Below, in pieces: positions 48,401-59,900 of a DNA stretch of 64,000 nucleotides. The stretch's first letter is position 1. Every line of letters begins with the position of its first letter. Under the pieces are notes generated by a model. It searched no databases and was not told the DNA's origin. It was given only the letters and a program-made list of their open reading frames with translations. The stretch comes from Eudorina sp. 2006-703-Eu-15 (taxonomy: Eukaryota; Chlorophyta; Chlorophyceae; Chlamydomonadales; Volvocaceae): the NCBI GenBank assembly GCA_003117195.1, contig BDSI01000030.1:611211-675210 (forward strand), in the 5' to 3' direction. A program made the translations under genes and the position numbers.

Positions 48401-50221
48401 GACGCCGCACCGAAGAACATCACCTACTTTGAACTTATCCTGCTGCGCCAGCTGTGGGCGATGTTTGAAAAGTTCAAGGATGTGCTTGCCGCGGTTTCGA
48501 GCGAGACGGGTATCGTGCCCGTGGGCTTGCCAACGTCGTACATCCCGAGCATCCGCGCTGCAGACGCTGCCACGAACACGACCACGACCCCGCCGCCCGC
48601 ATCCAGCTCCCCGCCACCTTCGCCGGCAACGGGCCAGGGACAGGGACAGGGTAACGGTAATGGCAACGGTAATGGCAGCGGTAACGGGCAGGGCACGGTG
48701 ACGGGCAATCCTAACAGCGGCAGCACGGGCAACATCGACACATCTGGTAACACGGGTGGCGGCGGCAGCACCGTCAGTGGCGATACCGGCGGTGCAGGCA
48801 CCGGGCAGCAGGGCAAGTCCTCGGTGCCCATTGGCGCCATCATTGGCGGCGTTGTCGGCGGCTGCCTCATTGCGGGCGTCGTCGTGCTGGCCATCTTCGC
48901 CACCCAGCGCCGTAAGGCACAGCGCCTGCAGCCCTCGCCAGCGGGCTCCGCGGCCCATCGCAATCAGCTGGAGATCGATGAGGCCGGCGCGGTCGCCCCT
49001 GACTCGCCGCTGCGACGCAGCCCGGGCAGCCAGGGCGGCGCCAGCCCTACTGGCAGCGTGCGCGAGGCCTTCGGTCCCACAAGCCCCAGCGGCACGCGCC
49101 GACCTTCCGTGGCGGCGGAGTTGGGCCCTGACACGGAGCGCGGACCCGGCGCGCCAACGCCGCGCGGTGCCTCCATGACCGGCGGAGCTTCGCTTGCGGC
49201 CGGCTACACCGTCCCCTCCGAGCCCGAGGTGCTGCGACCGCTCGGTGGGCTGGTCTCCACCAACAGACAGCCGCACAGCAGCATGCCGCTGGTACCGCCA
49301 ACAGCAGGCCTGGCGAGCCCCATGGCTACGGTCAGCAGCAGCGGCGCCATCGGTGGACCCAGCCGCCGACAGTCGAATGCCAGCGGCAGCGGCGCGGTGC
49401 CCAAGGCGCCGGCGGCGCTGCAGCGCGCAGACAGCGCCTCGCGTATCCCAGCGCCTGAGATCGCAGACAACGACCTGACATCGCCGGCCAGCGGCCGCGC
49501 CTCCCGCAGCGTCACGGACGCACGCCCGCCCAGCGCCCTCAGCCGCGCGGGCGGCAGCGTGGGCGGCAGCAGGCCCGGCAGTGGCCGTCCATCGGCCGTG
49601 GCGTCTCCGCGCGTGGCGCCGGCACCGCCATCACGCACTGCGGACTTGGAGGCGCCGGAGCGGGAGGTGGTTGACATGGGTGAGCCGCCGGTCGTTGCCG
49701 CAGATGTGGCGATGGCTCCGGGCGGAGAGATGACCCCAGTGCACCGTACGTTGGACACCATGGAGTCGATACGCCCCAAGTCGCGCGCCGCGACCGGCTC
49801 CCGCCCCGGCAGCGGCGGCGACGGCGCCGCCGCCGCGCATGACCTTGCCGCCGATGCGATAGCTGCCCAGGCTGTGTACGACAACTTGCCTGGCTCGCCA
49901 GCGGCCCCGCCAGCTGAGGCGCAGTTCGATGTTCGACGCCGGTCCTCCTCATCTGTCGCGCCTCCGCGGCCGACCATGCAGCTGCCCGGTGGCATGTCGG
50001 AGTTTGCGACGACGGCTTCGCTGCTGCGCAGCGAGGTGGCCGCGCTGATGGTGGCGGGCGGCAGCAACGCCAGTGGCTTTGACGGTGCTGCGCACGCGGT
50101 GATGAGGGAGGAGGAGGCTGGTCCGGAGCAGCAGCAGCAGCAGGGCAGCCCGCAGGCGGCACGCACGCCGGCGGGGCTGCGGAGCGACAGCCAACGCTGG
50201 GGAGATCGTTCACAAGCGTAG
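30486..50221 (+). CDS. Giant fibrocystin/PKHD1L1-like receptor (gene A)
   Basis: Twenty-two exons: 30486-30607, 30680-30788, 30879-30993, 31230-31507, 31669-32267, 32595-32646, 32943-35770, 36095-36645, 36877-36986, 37327-39852, 40108-40638, 40842-41021, 41303-41539, 41804-42526, 43030-43199, 43495-44212, 44479-45170, 45470-45786, 46064-46419, 46600-46763, 46974-47835, 48110-50221. They sum to 14,352 nt (4783 residues plus stop). Order: signal peptide (1-25); IPT/TIG repeats (e.g. ITPAVGSNAGGTLLNITGRG, ISPQYGSVAGGTRLTISG); PA14-like region (about 350-520); more IPT repeats; second PA14-like region (about 1555-1650); IPT repeats; G8 domain 1 (about 2285-2400, WGGGPLPGEGDTVVIPAG); beta-helix sequence with RYSMHWHLMGD and GTHRAIIQNV; G8 domain 2 (about 3150-3260); second beta-helix part; Gly/Asn-rich stalk; one membrane span (about 4320-4345, GAIIGGVVGGCLIAGVVVLA) with a basic stop (RRKAQR); cytoplasmic tail of about 435 residues. 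This order matches animal fibrocystin-L, which is about 4,240 residues. Very many N-x-S/T sites suggest heavy glycosylation. A cell or flagellar surface location is inferred. Confidence 0.9.
34473..34771 (+). repeat. Near-identical tract 1 in gene A (partner 58251-58549)
   Basis: About 300 bp of exon 7, encoding an IPT repeat (VSPSSLTFVSETS to GLGFADGAQNITL), match gene B almost base for base. I count about six differences by eye, while sequence on both sides is strongly diverged, including at third codon positions. Confidence 0.85.
38515..39130 (+). repeat. Near-identical tract 2 in gene A (partner 62340-62955)
   Basis: About 615 bp of exon 10, from GGCCGTACACCTCTGCTGAC to CTTGCCCGCCTTCACCTTCA, match gene B with roughly twenty differences counted by eye. 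Upstream (ACCGCCTGGAGCTGGCCC versus ACGCTGTACTCCGCGACG) and downstream of the tract the two genes differ much more. Confidence 0.85.
42793..42873. other. Inverted repeats inside intron 14 of gene A
   Basis: AAGCTCCTGTT (42793-42803) and AACAGGAGCTT (42825-42835) form a perfect 11-bp stem with a 21-base loop. Just downstream, CCCGGTGATCCGGGTCACCGGG (42852-42873) contains a second near-palindrome. Both lie in a 503-bp intron with no coding sequence. They could be the remains of a small mobile element or a structured intron segment. Confidence 0.7.
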
Positions 50222-53200
50222 CGAGAGGGACGCAGCAAAGTTGGAGAGGCTCGCGAATTGATCAGTGGTCGGGAACTGTTTACTGTGGGCTCACCGCAAC
50301 TGTCTGGAACTTGGTTTGGTTTGCTTCGCTGCGGTTTGCGGATAGGTGGATGTGAGGTTGTGAGGTTGTGAGGCTAGACGAAGGCCACTCTCGAATGTCG
50401 GGAATTTAAGGAAGCTGTGCAGCAGCAGAGTTGGAAGTGCGTATGGCTGTGGAAAGACGTGGAACAGCGCCGCGTTGTGGCGGCGCTGCTGCCTGTACTG
50501 CTGCGGATGTGACTGGGAAGCTTCCGCCGTAGTTTGTTGCGGATGTGGCTGCTGTGGGGCAGTGGCTCTGGCGGCGACTTGAGGAGGCCGCCCGCCGTCA
50601 ATCGGACTGACAGTAGACAGTTGTTGCACTAGGGAATGCATGTACGTGCGCAACGGTAGGTGCTAGCGAGCGGCCTTAATAAGCGGAGCTTGAGCCACGT
50701 AGCAAATAGGCTACACGCATAAAGTCGGCGAGTAGGGTCAGCCCTGACGCCTTCAGCAGCCGCAGGGAGCCGCAGGGCCCCCCGTCACATACACGGCCGC
50801 ACGCTGTTTCTGCGGGCGGAGGGCTCACTATCAAGTTAGGTATGGTCTGTGCGTGATTCGGGCCCAAGCAGGGCCACTTGAGGACCAGAGCGGGCTTCGC
50901 TGGCCTGGCCGCTGCTCTAGCATGCAGCATACTGGACGGCCATCGCCGGACTTACACTTGTCGTACCAGCTTCCGGTGGCTGCCGGCTAGCCGGCGGTGA
51001 CTGCTCTTTGTTTCTCTTCTTTTTACCACAGCATCCCAGTGATTCGTGTTTTGAACGGTGTATGTGATCAAGTTGATACACCCCCCGGCGAGGGTGTGAC
51101 TTGCGCCAATGTTACGCATCCGCATTGTGAGACGCATGTCACTTGTTACGCAGTGGTGCGGGAGGTTGTTGGGGCCCATCAGTGAAGTTTATTACCTCTG
51201 ACCCAAGATGCGCGAATGCGACGCGGAGTTTCACAAGGCGCCTTGACGCTGTCCAGCGACCTTTATCGGACGCTCCGAGAGTAATGACACAAGCTGCCTG
51301 TCTGTCCTACCCGTGCTGTTTCGGTTTCCCTTCCCGGGCCCGAAGAACGCAGCAGCGTGCTCTGCCTGCGGGAACACACCTCGGTCGTCATAATGTGTGG
51401 ACGCGTCGCTTTGAGGCCTAAAAACTGAGTCGCATGTCACATACATGTTTGATCGTTGTCATAAGTTCTGGATGTGTTTGTATGTGCGCGTGTGTGTGTA
51501 GGGAGAAACCCACCGCCTGTGATCTGGGAAAGGGATTGCATCACACATGAAAGAGCTTGGTCCTTGCTGGATGGCGCCGGCGGCGCAAGGTGGCGTACAT
51601 TGCTGCGCACGGTCCGCTCGTGAATAATCGGTGGTTTTGATGGTTTGCGCTTTCGCGGGATGGTGAGCGTCATACATACATAGCTTGCGGCAGCGACTCA
51701 CAGCTGCAACAGTGCTGCCCCGTTGCGCTCCGGGCTGGCGGGGGGAGGGGGCTGATACCTGCACAGAAAACGTTTGTAGCCCTGGACATTTTTCTTTACG
51801 CGGCCCGAGATTTCGTACTGCGCTCGTTGCTGTACAGAGTATCGCCCTATGCGGGAGCCAGTTCCAGAGCAATAGCCCGCAGGACACCACCACTATGAAC
51901 ATGGTGATTATGTGAGGACTAGCAGAAGTGATCTGATTCATTTGCGCCGTTTGGGGTCGTTCCAGCCGCGTCGGAGTGTGCGGCCGTGGCCCTTTTAACA
52001 TAGTTGTGTCGACGCGTGACCGCTCATTCATAGTCCTGTGAGTACGTGCGCGTTACGCGTGCGCCCCTTGTTGGTCTCTTCCGTGTCAAGCTTGAAAAGG
52101 TTGGAGTGAGGAGCGTTCAGCAGTGCAATGGGGTTGCGCAGTCCAGAATGGAGGTTGGGTAACGCAACCAATGTTGCTTTGGAATGGCATGTTGAATTTG
52201 AAGCGCTGTGGACGCGCCCTCGAAGCGGAGTGTTTACACCTGGGCATGGCATGGTTGCGGCGGAGCAAATCGTGGCATGTGGTGTTTGTAACTGAGCGGA
52301 TGATCACCACGCCCCGTCGCACTGACGGCGCAACTCTACGATGGCACGGCCTGACTCCGTCGGGGCAGCCGCCAGCCGGGCCTGGTAGTAACCAGCTCCC
52401 CGCCGGTACGGAGGGGGGGCAGTCATATTCCAGAGTTTGTGGGGTTCAAACTCTGTGGGTTTAAGCCTGTAACGGCAGCGCGTTGACGAACTCAGAGAGG
52501 AGGTGTCCTAGGACGTTGCGCGGTATAACCCCTGCCCTGAATACATCGTCGTGGCATTTTGTCGACATATCGGAGCACGCGGTAGTGTGCATTCTTGATG
52601 CTAAGCCTTTCCTGCGCTGGTGGCAGCAAAAGCCTTTGTGTGCAGAAGAAAGGCCACGTCATAGGCACTGAACGGAACGCGCAGCGCGGGAAGATCTAGC
52701 ACAAATTCTTTTGGGCCCACTTTAACACGATAGCCATAATCCTCTTCAGCATATTGCGTCCGTTGCGCGTATCTAACTAAGTAGCTGGTTGTGGGGACGA
52801 CGATAACGAGTAAAGAAACGGTACCACATCGTTACCGTTGAGACTGTAGGTTCAGACTCGTACCGATATATGCACGGCTTCGTGTTACTTGTCAGGTCAT
52901 CACGTGGAGCATTCAAGGATCTGCTTTGCCGAACACTGCGGCTATGAGGGCGACGCATTGCAGGCCGACAGCATAGATCAAATACATGGCTTGGATTTGA
53001 CTAACATTCTTAAAACGGAAAACAGGCATTCGGCAGCACCACGCTGTAAGTATCGACGACTTGGCGGGGACGTTGCAGCTACGGTTCAGACACATACTTT
53101 ATGACAGTATACGCTTGATATGGGTTTAGCTCTTGGATTATACGAGGACGTGCCGAGCGGACAGTTCGAATTTGGTCGTTGGAGACGTCGGAATATGTGA

Positions 53201-53996
53201 CGTACGGTACTAATGCGTGATGCCGGCTGTCGGATGTGGCCAACATGCGTTGCGCATTACAACAAGAGTACCTTATTTTATTATTCAGGAATCTCAATTT
53301 GATCAATGGTGTCATCCTGGTTCAGCTATGACTAATTTGCACGTCGAAACGCAAGCCGCGAAAACGACCGGAATCAAGAACAATACAACACCTAATTCTA
53401 GGACTTACTGCGGAGTTGCCGTCGTTTTATCATAACTTAGTCCGGCGCACCCTGTGTGCCAGTCACCAGCTGTCAGTTCCTACATAAATTCATTGATACA
53501 TACCCTGTTTAGCTCGGCCTCTGGATTGGTGCACACCTGTCCCTTCAAACATGATATAATGACAAACGGACTGAACTCGTCCAAGTAGCGACGAGCAAGA
53601 TGAAACTGTGTTTTCTCAACGTGCAGGATGAATATCAAACAGAAAAGGATACCCAAATGAGCAAGCAATCCCGCCAAGTCCTCGCGCAGGAATAACTTGC
53701 ATTCGTGAATGCATCCACGGGGATCGTGCTGAATCAATTGGAGCTCCTTACTGCATGTTAAAACACCTGATAACATACCTACCAACCTGTGTTTTGATGG
53801 CGAAGCCCATAACGAAGACGACAGGAAGGGCACCCCTGTCGTACATGAAGGCTTCATGCCTTTTGGGGAGGACATCGCTGTAACATTGAGGTAGTCCAGC
53901 AGGGTCGTTGTTTTTGTCTAAACACATCATTGATATTTATGCTAGTGGTTGATCATTGCGTCTTGCCATGTATCAGAACTCGTAGGGACAGTGAGC
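50222..53996. other. Intergenic region between the tandem genes A and B
   Basis: Holds the 3' end of gene A and the promoter of gene B. I see no well-supported gene. Composition is more AT-rich from about 52600 to 53960. One short minus-strand frame next to gene B is listed as a weak candidate exon. The 50222-50700 stretch has short GTGAGGTTGTGAGG-type repeats near 50350 and no coding signal. Confidence 0.5.
53787..53930 (-). CDS. Candidate first exon of an unrecognised divergent gene
   Basis: The minus strand opens with ATG-ATG at 53930 and encodes about 48 residues that look protein-like, including LPQCYSDVLPKRHEAFMYDR and a hydrophobic ALPVVFVMGFAIKT, then reaches a possible donor (CAG|GTTGGT) at 53786; a GTATGT donor lies eight bases further on. 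Downstream on the same strand a frame with a hydrophobic stretch (LLAHLGILFCLIFILHV, near 53660-53610) could belong to it, but I could not make a phase-consistent join with an intron of normal length. It would be head-to-head with gene B, with only about 66 bp between start codons. It may be a chance frame. Confidence 0.22.
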
Positions 53997-56900
53997 ATGT
54001 TGGCGCTTCGCTTAGCGCTGTGGGCTTGCCTCGCGGCCCTAGCTGGTCGCGCGTTGGCGCAAGGGGGCCCTATCATCAGTCGTATCGATCCAACTTCAGG
54101 CAGCGTTGCGGGAAACACCCGGTGAGGGTCATCTTCCAGTCTGCTGCCGGCTAGAAAATATGACCTGCCTGACGGCACCCTTTCCTTTTTCTCTCAGACT
54201 GGTTGTGTATGGAAGCAATTTCGGGGATATGTACACTGAAAGTGCGATAGTGTACGTGGGCCCCTATCCGTGCAACATTATTTCGCACTACTCGACCAGC
54301 GAAGTGGTAAGTTAAAACATCTATGTCCGGCAGATTGAAGAAGGATCCTACGCTGAATCGTTGAACCCGTACTTTGCAGCTGACATGCGAGACAAGTCCC
54401 GCAGCCGCAGCTGGCAGTTTTTCAGTCTTTGTCGCTGTGGGTGGTGGCGAACCTGCGATATACAACGGGTTTACCTACACGAACGACTTGACGCCCAGTA
54501 AGGCGGGGGTTCCCCTTGTACCTTGGGAAGCGTAGCCGACTGCTTTGCTTCGTTTCTCTTTGTATGGTTATCTCTTTGCACTTGTAATGTTACCAACTTT
54601 GCGTTGTCTGACTGGCGCCGCTGTCGTTTTCGGCTTCCTTGCCGCTCCTTGCTGCTCCGGCCATCTGATGCCAGCCGTCAAGTCTCTCCAGCCGCGCGCG
54701 GGACCTCCAGGCTCAGACGTGGTTATCTGGGGCGACCGTACGTGGTACATGGCATATGTCGACTGCGTGGAGACCCGCTATGGAGAGCCTGGAAACTGTA
54801 TCGGAAGCATTCTCTTCGGGGACTATTTGTGCACTCAATCCCCCGATCCCGACACAAATTCGGCTATCACCTTCACGGGCAACTCGAGGCTGGGCTGGAG
54901 TCTTTATAAGCTCGCATGCACCCTGCCTTCCCTGGATGTCAACAACACCCAGGTGGGGACGTGCGAGGGCGTTAGGCTCAGAGGGGTTTTCCAGAAATCC
55001 GTGTTAACATGAGCGTGATGCAAGGTATGTCGCAATTCCGCAATTCTGACAGGCAGCTCATGTTGCCCCCTCCTCTTGGTGCTGCTTCTGACTTGAGGGT
55101 TCCTTGGCATGACACACCGCTTCCCCCCATCCCCGGCGCCCTGCCTGCCAATTTTTGCTGTGGCACCGCAGCCTGCAATCGGCACGGCTGCCAAAGTGAA
55201 TGCAACGATTCATTTCGAGGCGACCATGCGTGGCGGATCACCGCTGCCACTGAATATCTCGTATCAATACGATGTTGACGGCATGCCGCACCAGTTCCAG
55301 ATGTACTCCGAGGTCACAGGGGTCTCTCCGTCGGTGGGATCTAACGCTGGAGGCACTCTCTTGAAAATCAGCGGGCGTGGCTTCGCTGATCTTGGTCTTG
55401 GCCTGGGCGACACGGTGGACGTGGATGTGTCTGGCGCACCGTGCACCATCCTGAACAGCACGTACGACACCATGTACTGCGTTACGGGTCCAAAGTCCGC
55501 AGCGACGGAATCGCTGTCATTGGGCGGTCTCTACCGTGGCATGCGGGGCGTGGAGTACGAGTTTTACAAAATGGATTATTACAGTCTTCCTCTGCCCGGC
55601 TTCAGCGGTCTATGGAAGTTGAACAAAACCATCACCGTGAATAACGCGCTCGCGGGCTCTTATCGGGGCGTGCTTTCGGGATCTTGGGAGGGCAACGAGT
55701 ACGACACGGCCTACTACTGCAGTCGCAGCAGAGCCTTCTTCACCGCGCCGCGTGCGGGAAACTACAGGTGAGCGGCACATGGGCAAAGGGTCTGACTTCA
55801 CAGAATAAGGCGTATGTTTGGGTTACGGGCATTGCCGTCGAGCTCGGGCTGCAAATGATGAACTAATTGAACTGCTGCAACCCAGTGCAATGAAGGAGCG
55901 ATGCATTCCGTTGCTGTTGCAATACGGCGGGCGCGCGGCAAGGTCGTGCGTGAGCATCGGGCGGGCCTCCTCGCCAAGCACATGGAAACCTAGAATTGAG
56001 ACTTGAAGCTATCTCTTACCTTGCTCTTTCCTCATGCGCATGTTCCCTGGGGAGGCGCTGGTGCTGACGCTGGTGGAAGAACTATGTTCTGACCACCTAC
56101 TGCTGCGATGCATGGGGTTCTCTTTCTCTCTCTTTCTCCCTGAAACGAAAAATGTAAAACGTTACCTCCATTTTGACATAAGGGGGCGAACAAGACAGCG
56201 CCATGCCACCGACCGACCGCATGTACAACTAACGAGTCCGTTGCCGCTGCCTCCTTTGTCTCTCTCGGCAGCTTTTATGCGGCTTGCGACGACTACTGCC
56301 AAGTCAACGGCACATACCGTCAGGTGAGCATATATGCACAAGGCATGTGACACGGGGGCGATGCAGACGGATGGATGGATGGATGGGTGCTTAAAAGTGG
56401 ACAGACGATCGGATGGAACGGACGCTGAGTGACCCAGATGGATGGATGCTTGTGTCACCAGAAGGGTGGACGGATTGCTGGATGCATGGGCGATGGGGTT
56501 CAGCGTGGTTGCTGATGAGCTAGCTAACATATGTTGGTCCAATTGGAATGGGGCTGCGAGCTTGGGGGACTAACAAATGACTGGCCAGTAATGGCTGGGT
56601 TGTTTCGCGTGGGTGTTATGTGCAATCTGTGCTGAAGCTATGAGTGACGCAAACGCCGTCCACCTAGGCATGACTCGTTAGGGATCCGCGCATCCCCAAC
56701 AGTAGGTCGTTATGGAGACCCTTGCTCCTCCCATACACACAAACGTTCATTTGCTGGCCTGCCTGCCTGTCCGCGCTGCCTTCCACCTGTTGCACGCTCA
56801 GACTAACGGCATTCAGGTGTCGACAGCGCTGATCAACCGGGACTCCTGGACGTATGCTGACAGCTACTTCCAGAGTGCCAATCAGCGCTCACCGGACATC

Positions 56901-59900
56901 TATCTGGCGGCCAACCAGAGCATTTTGCTGGAGATGAATCATTGCAATGGCCCCTCGGTCGGCTTTCCGCAGCTGGCGGTCCGCATGCCAGTGCCTGAGC
57001 CACGCTTGAACTCCTTGAGCGAGATGCAGAACATTGTCGTGACGGCCAGTTTCTACCCGCGCTCGCTGGCCATCAAGTACCTCTACGGTGCGGGCGCGGG
57101 TACGACGGCCTACACCATCACGATCCTCGCAAACAATGACACCCAGCTGGATGATGGCTCGCTGGGTCTGGAGCTGGTGGGGGCGATGAACGGTACTGCG
57201 GGCCGCCTGCTGATACCGCTGTCAATTACCAGTAGCGCGATGGATGACCTGGTGGAGGCGACGCTCGGCGGCGTGTTCACCACCGACGACACGCTGTTTG
57301 GCATTTCGAAGACGCGTTCGCAGGGCACCCTGACGCTCCAAATCGGCGTGACTGCAGTTGTCAGCTTCTCCATTGACACCGCGCGCGTGGTGCTGCTTCC
57401 GCCGTCGCCGCCGCTTGTGGCGGCGGCTTGCCCCTCAAACCTGACTGGTCTGTCGGGCGTCATCGGCATGTACCCGCCGCCCAGCAGTCTGGCGCTGCCG
57501 TCCCCGACCTCGGGGGTCGCGGTGCTGCTCAGCCCGGCGCAGAACGTTCCTGCCGCTCAACCCACTGGCGACTTCCTGCTGGGCGTGTACGGCAGCACGT
57601 ACACGTACAATGTGTCTGCCAACGCCAACGCCACGGAGATGTACATTGCCATTCTGAATGTGACGGGGTATGGTACGTCTGTCACGTTGCGTAACGTTCG
57701 TGAAGGTGCCTACTTTGCACGCATCTGGAACATCACCTGGAACATCTACTACCTGGACAATGTGCCGAATGTGTTGGTGGGGCCTTCGGTGAACACGCCG
57801 TCGGGTGTGGTGCTGACGACCGAGTCGCGCGCCGCTAGCCCGGGTATCTCGGGCTCATTCCGTGTGGCGTTCGGCAGCAGCTGCTCCTCGGTCAGTATCG
57901 GCGTGGCGGACAGTGCGGACACCATCAGGGCCAAGCTCGGCAGCCTCCCCGGCCTATCGCCACCGTTGCGCATCGACATTGTGGGCAGCCGGACCCAGGG
58001 TCCCGGCGTTGTCTACACGGTTGTCTTTGACCCGATCCTCAACCCGGGCGACCAGCCACAGCTGCGGATTACGGACGCAAGCGGCCTCCGCGGTGTCAAC
58101 GTCAACATCGCGGTTTCCACCTACAGGGATGGCTCCACGGACGCCTTTTACGCGCCTATCCCTACCGAGTTCTTGAGCGTGCCAGTCGCAAAGCCAGGGG
58201 CTTTGGGCGTCGTGGTCAACGGCGTGACGGCGGCGTGCGCGGACACGACTGGCATCTGCGGCTTCCAGTACTCGGATGCCGCCACGCCGCACATCACGGG
58301 CGTGTCCCCATCGAGCCTGACGTTCGTGTCGGAGACCAGCCTGCCGCTGACCATCACGGGGTCGGGCTTCGCGGCCGGCACCGGCGGCGTGGAGGTGCTG
58401 GTGGGCACGGCGCTTTGCAACACCACGTCCGTCACCGACACGCAGATTATCTGCAACGTGCCGGACACGGCCCCCGCGGGCATCCGCCTCGTGACGGTCA
58501 ACGTGGCGGGCCTGGGCTTTGCCGACGGCGCGCAGAACATCACCCTCAAGACGTTGTTTGTGACTGGCTCCGTGCCATCGTCTCCGGTGTTGTCCTCCAT
58601 TGGCCTCTCCGTCCTCAACTTCACGGGCAAGGGCTTTGACAGTGTCAACTGCGCCAACAACAAGTTCTACATCAATACCATCAACTGCCCGGTCGCCCGC
58701 TGTGGCCCCGGCTTCCTGACGGTGGTGTTCCCGGGCAGCGGCGGCGTGGACATTGCGTCGGCGACCGTCACGGCCGAGGTCTACGAGAAGGGCCTGCAGA
58801 TCGACTCAGACTCGCCGTCCACCCTGCGCGTCCAGGTCTCTGGAACCGCCCCGTCAATCAGCTCGGTCTCTCCGGCGCGCATGCCGGGCGCCGGCGGCCT
58901 GATGAGCATCACTCTGTCCAGCGCGGCTGCGGCCGCCAGCGTGTCCAGCATCGCAATGGTGCCGTACGTCAACTCCCTGACCAACTACACAGAAGTGAAC
59001 GCCGCGATCATGGCCGCGGTGCCGTGCGTCAACGTGACCGCCTCGGGCAGCTCCGTCAGCTTTGTCTCGCCGCCGCTGCGCAACGGCCGCTACCACGCAC
59101 TGCTGTCCTTGACCTCGGGTCTGAAGCTGCTGGCCGCGCCGTCTGACGCCGTCATGTTTGAATTCTTCATTACCAGCATCACGCCGCACGAGGGCAGCAT
59201 CGGCGGCGGCACCACCATCACCATCACGGGCTCAGGCTTCAGCCCGGTCGCTTCGGAGAACGCCGTCTTCATCCAGGTTCCTGTGTCCACCACGTTCCTC
59301 AACGGCGTGGTGCAGTGTCTGACGGTGTCGGTGACCTCGACGACCCTGGTCTGCCGGACACAGTCCAACATGGCGGCCGATGCCTCGGCAGATGATCCCT
59401 TCGCCAAGCAGATCATGCCGGTGGACACCACGGCCCAGCCGCGCCCCATCAACGTGGTGATCTGCGACAAGTTCTACAACACCAGCCTGCTGCAGGAGTA
59501 CTGCTGGGCGCTGGATGAGACCCCGCGGGCTCGGTGTGACGCCACCGGTAACGAGACGTGCAACTACTCGTGAGTGCAGGGGACGGGGAGGGGGTCCCTG
59601 GCCAGTCCTAGGGCCGGCAATGTACCAGAGGATTGCCTGTTTGATCTGCCTGGTTCCCACACCACACCGAGCGCCTTGTGGCTTCTTAGAAGCTGTGGGG
59701 CCGTCTGCACACCACATGCCCGACCGGTGTTTGCCAATTCCATGTTTTTTCGCTTGACTTTGCCGGTGTTGGCTCCGGGTATTCTTCCTGCAGTTCTGCT
59801 CGTTCGTTGCTTGCGTGAGCCCTGCCAGGCATCCGCCTTGCCTGCCGTTCCTGAATCACCGACCCTTCCCCCGCCCTTCTGCAGGTACTCGACGATCCTT

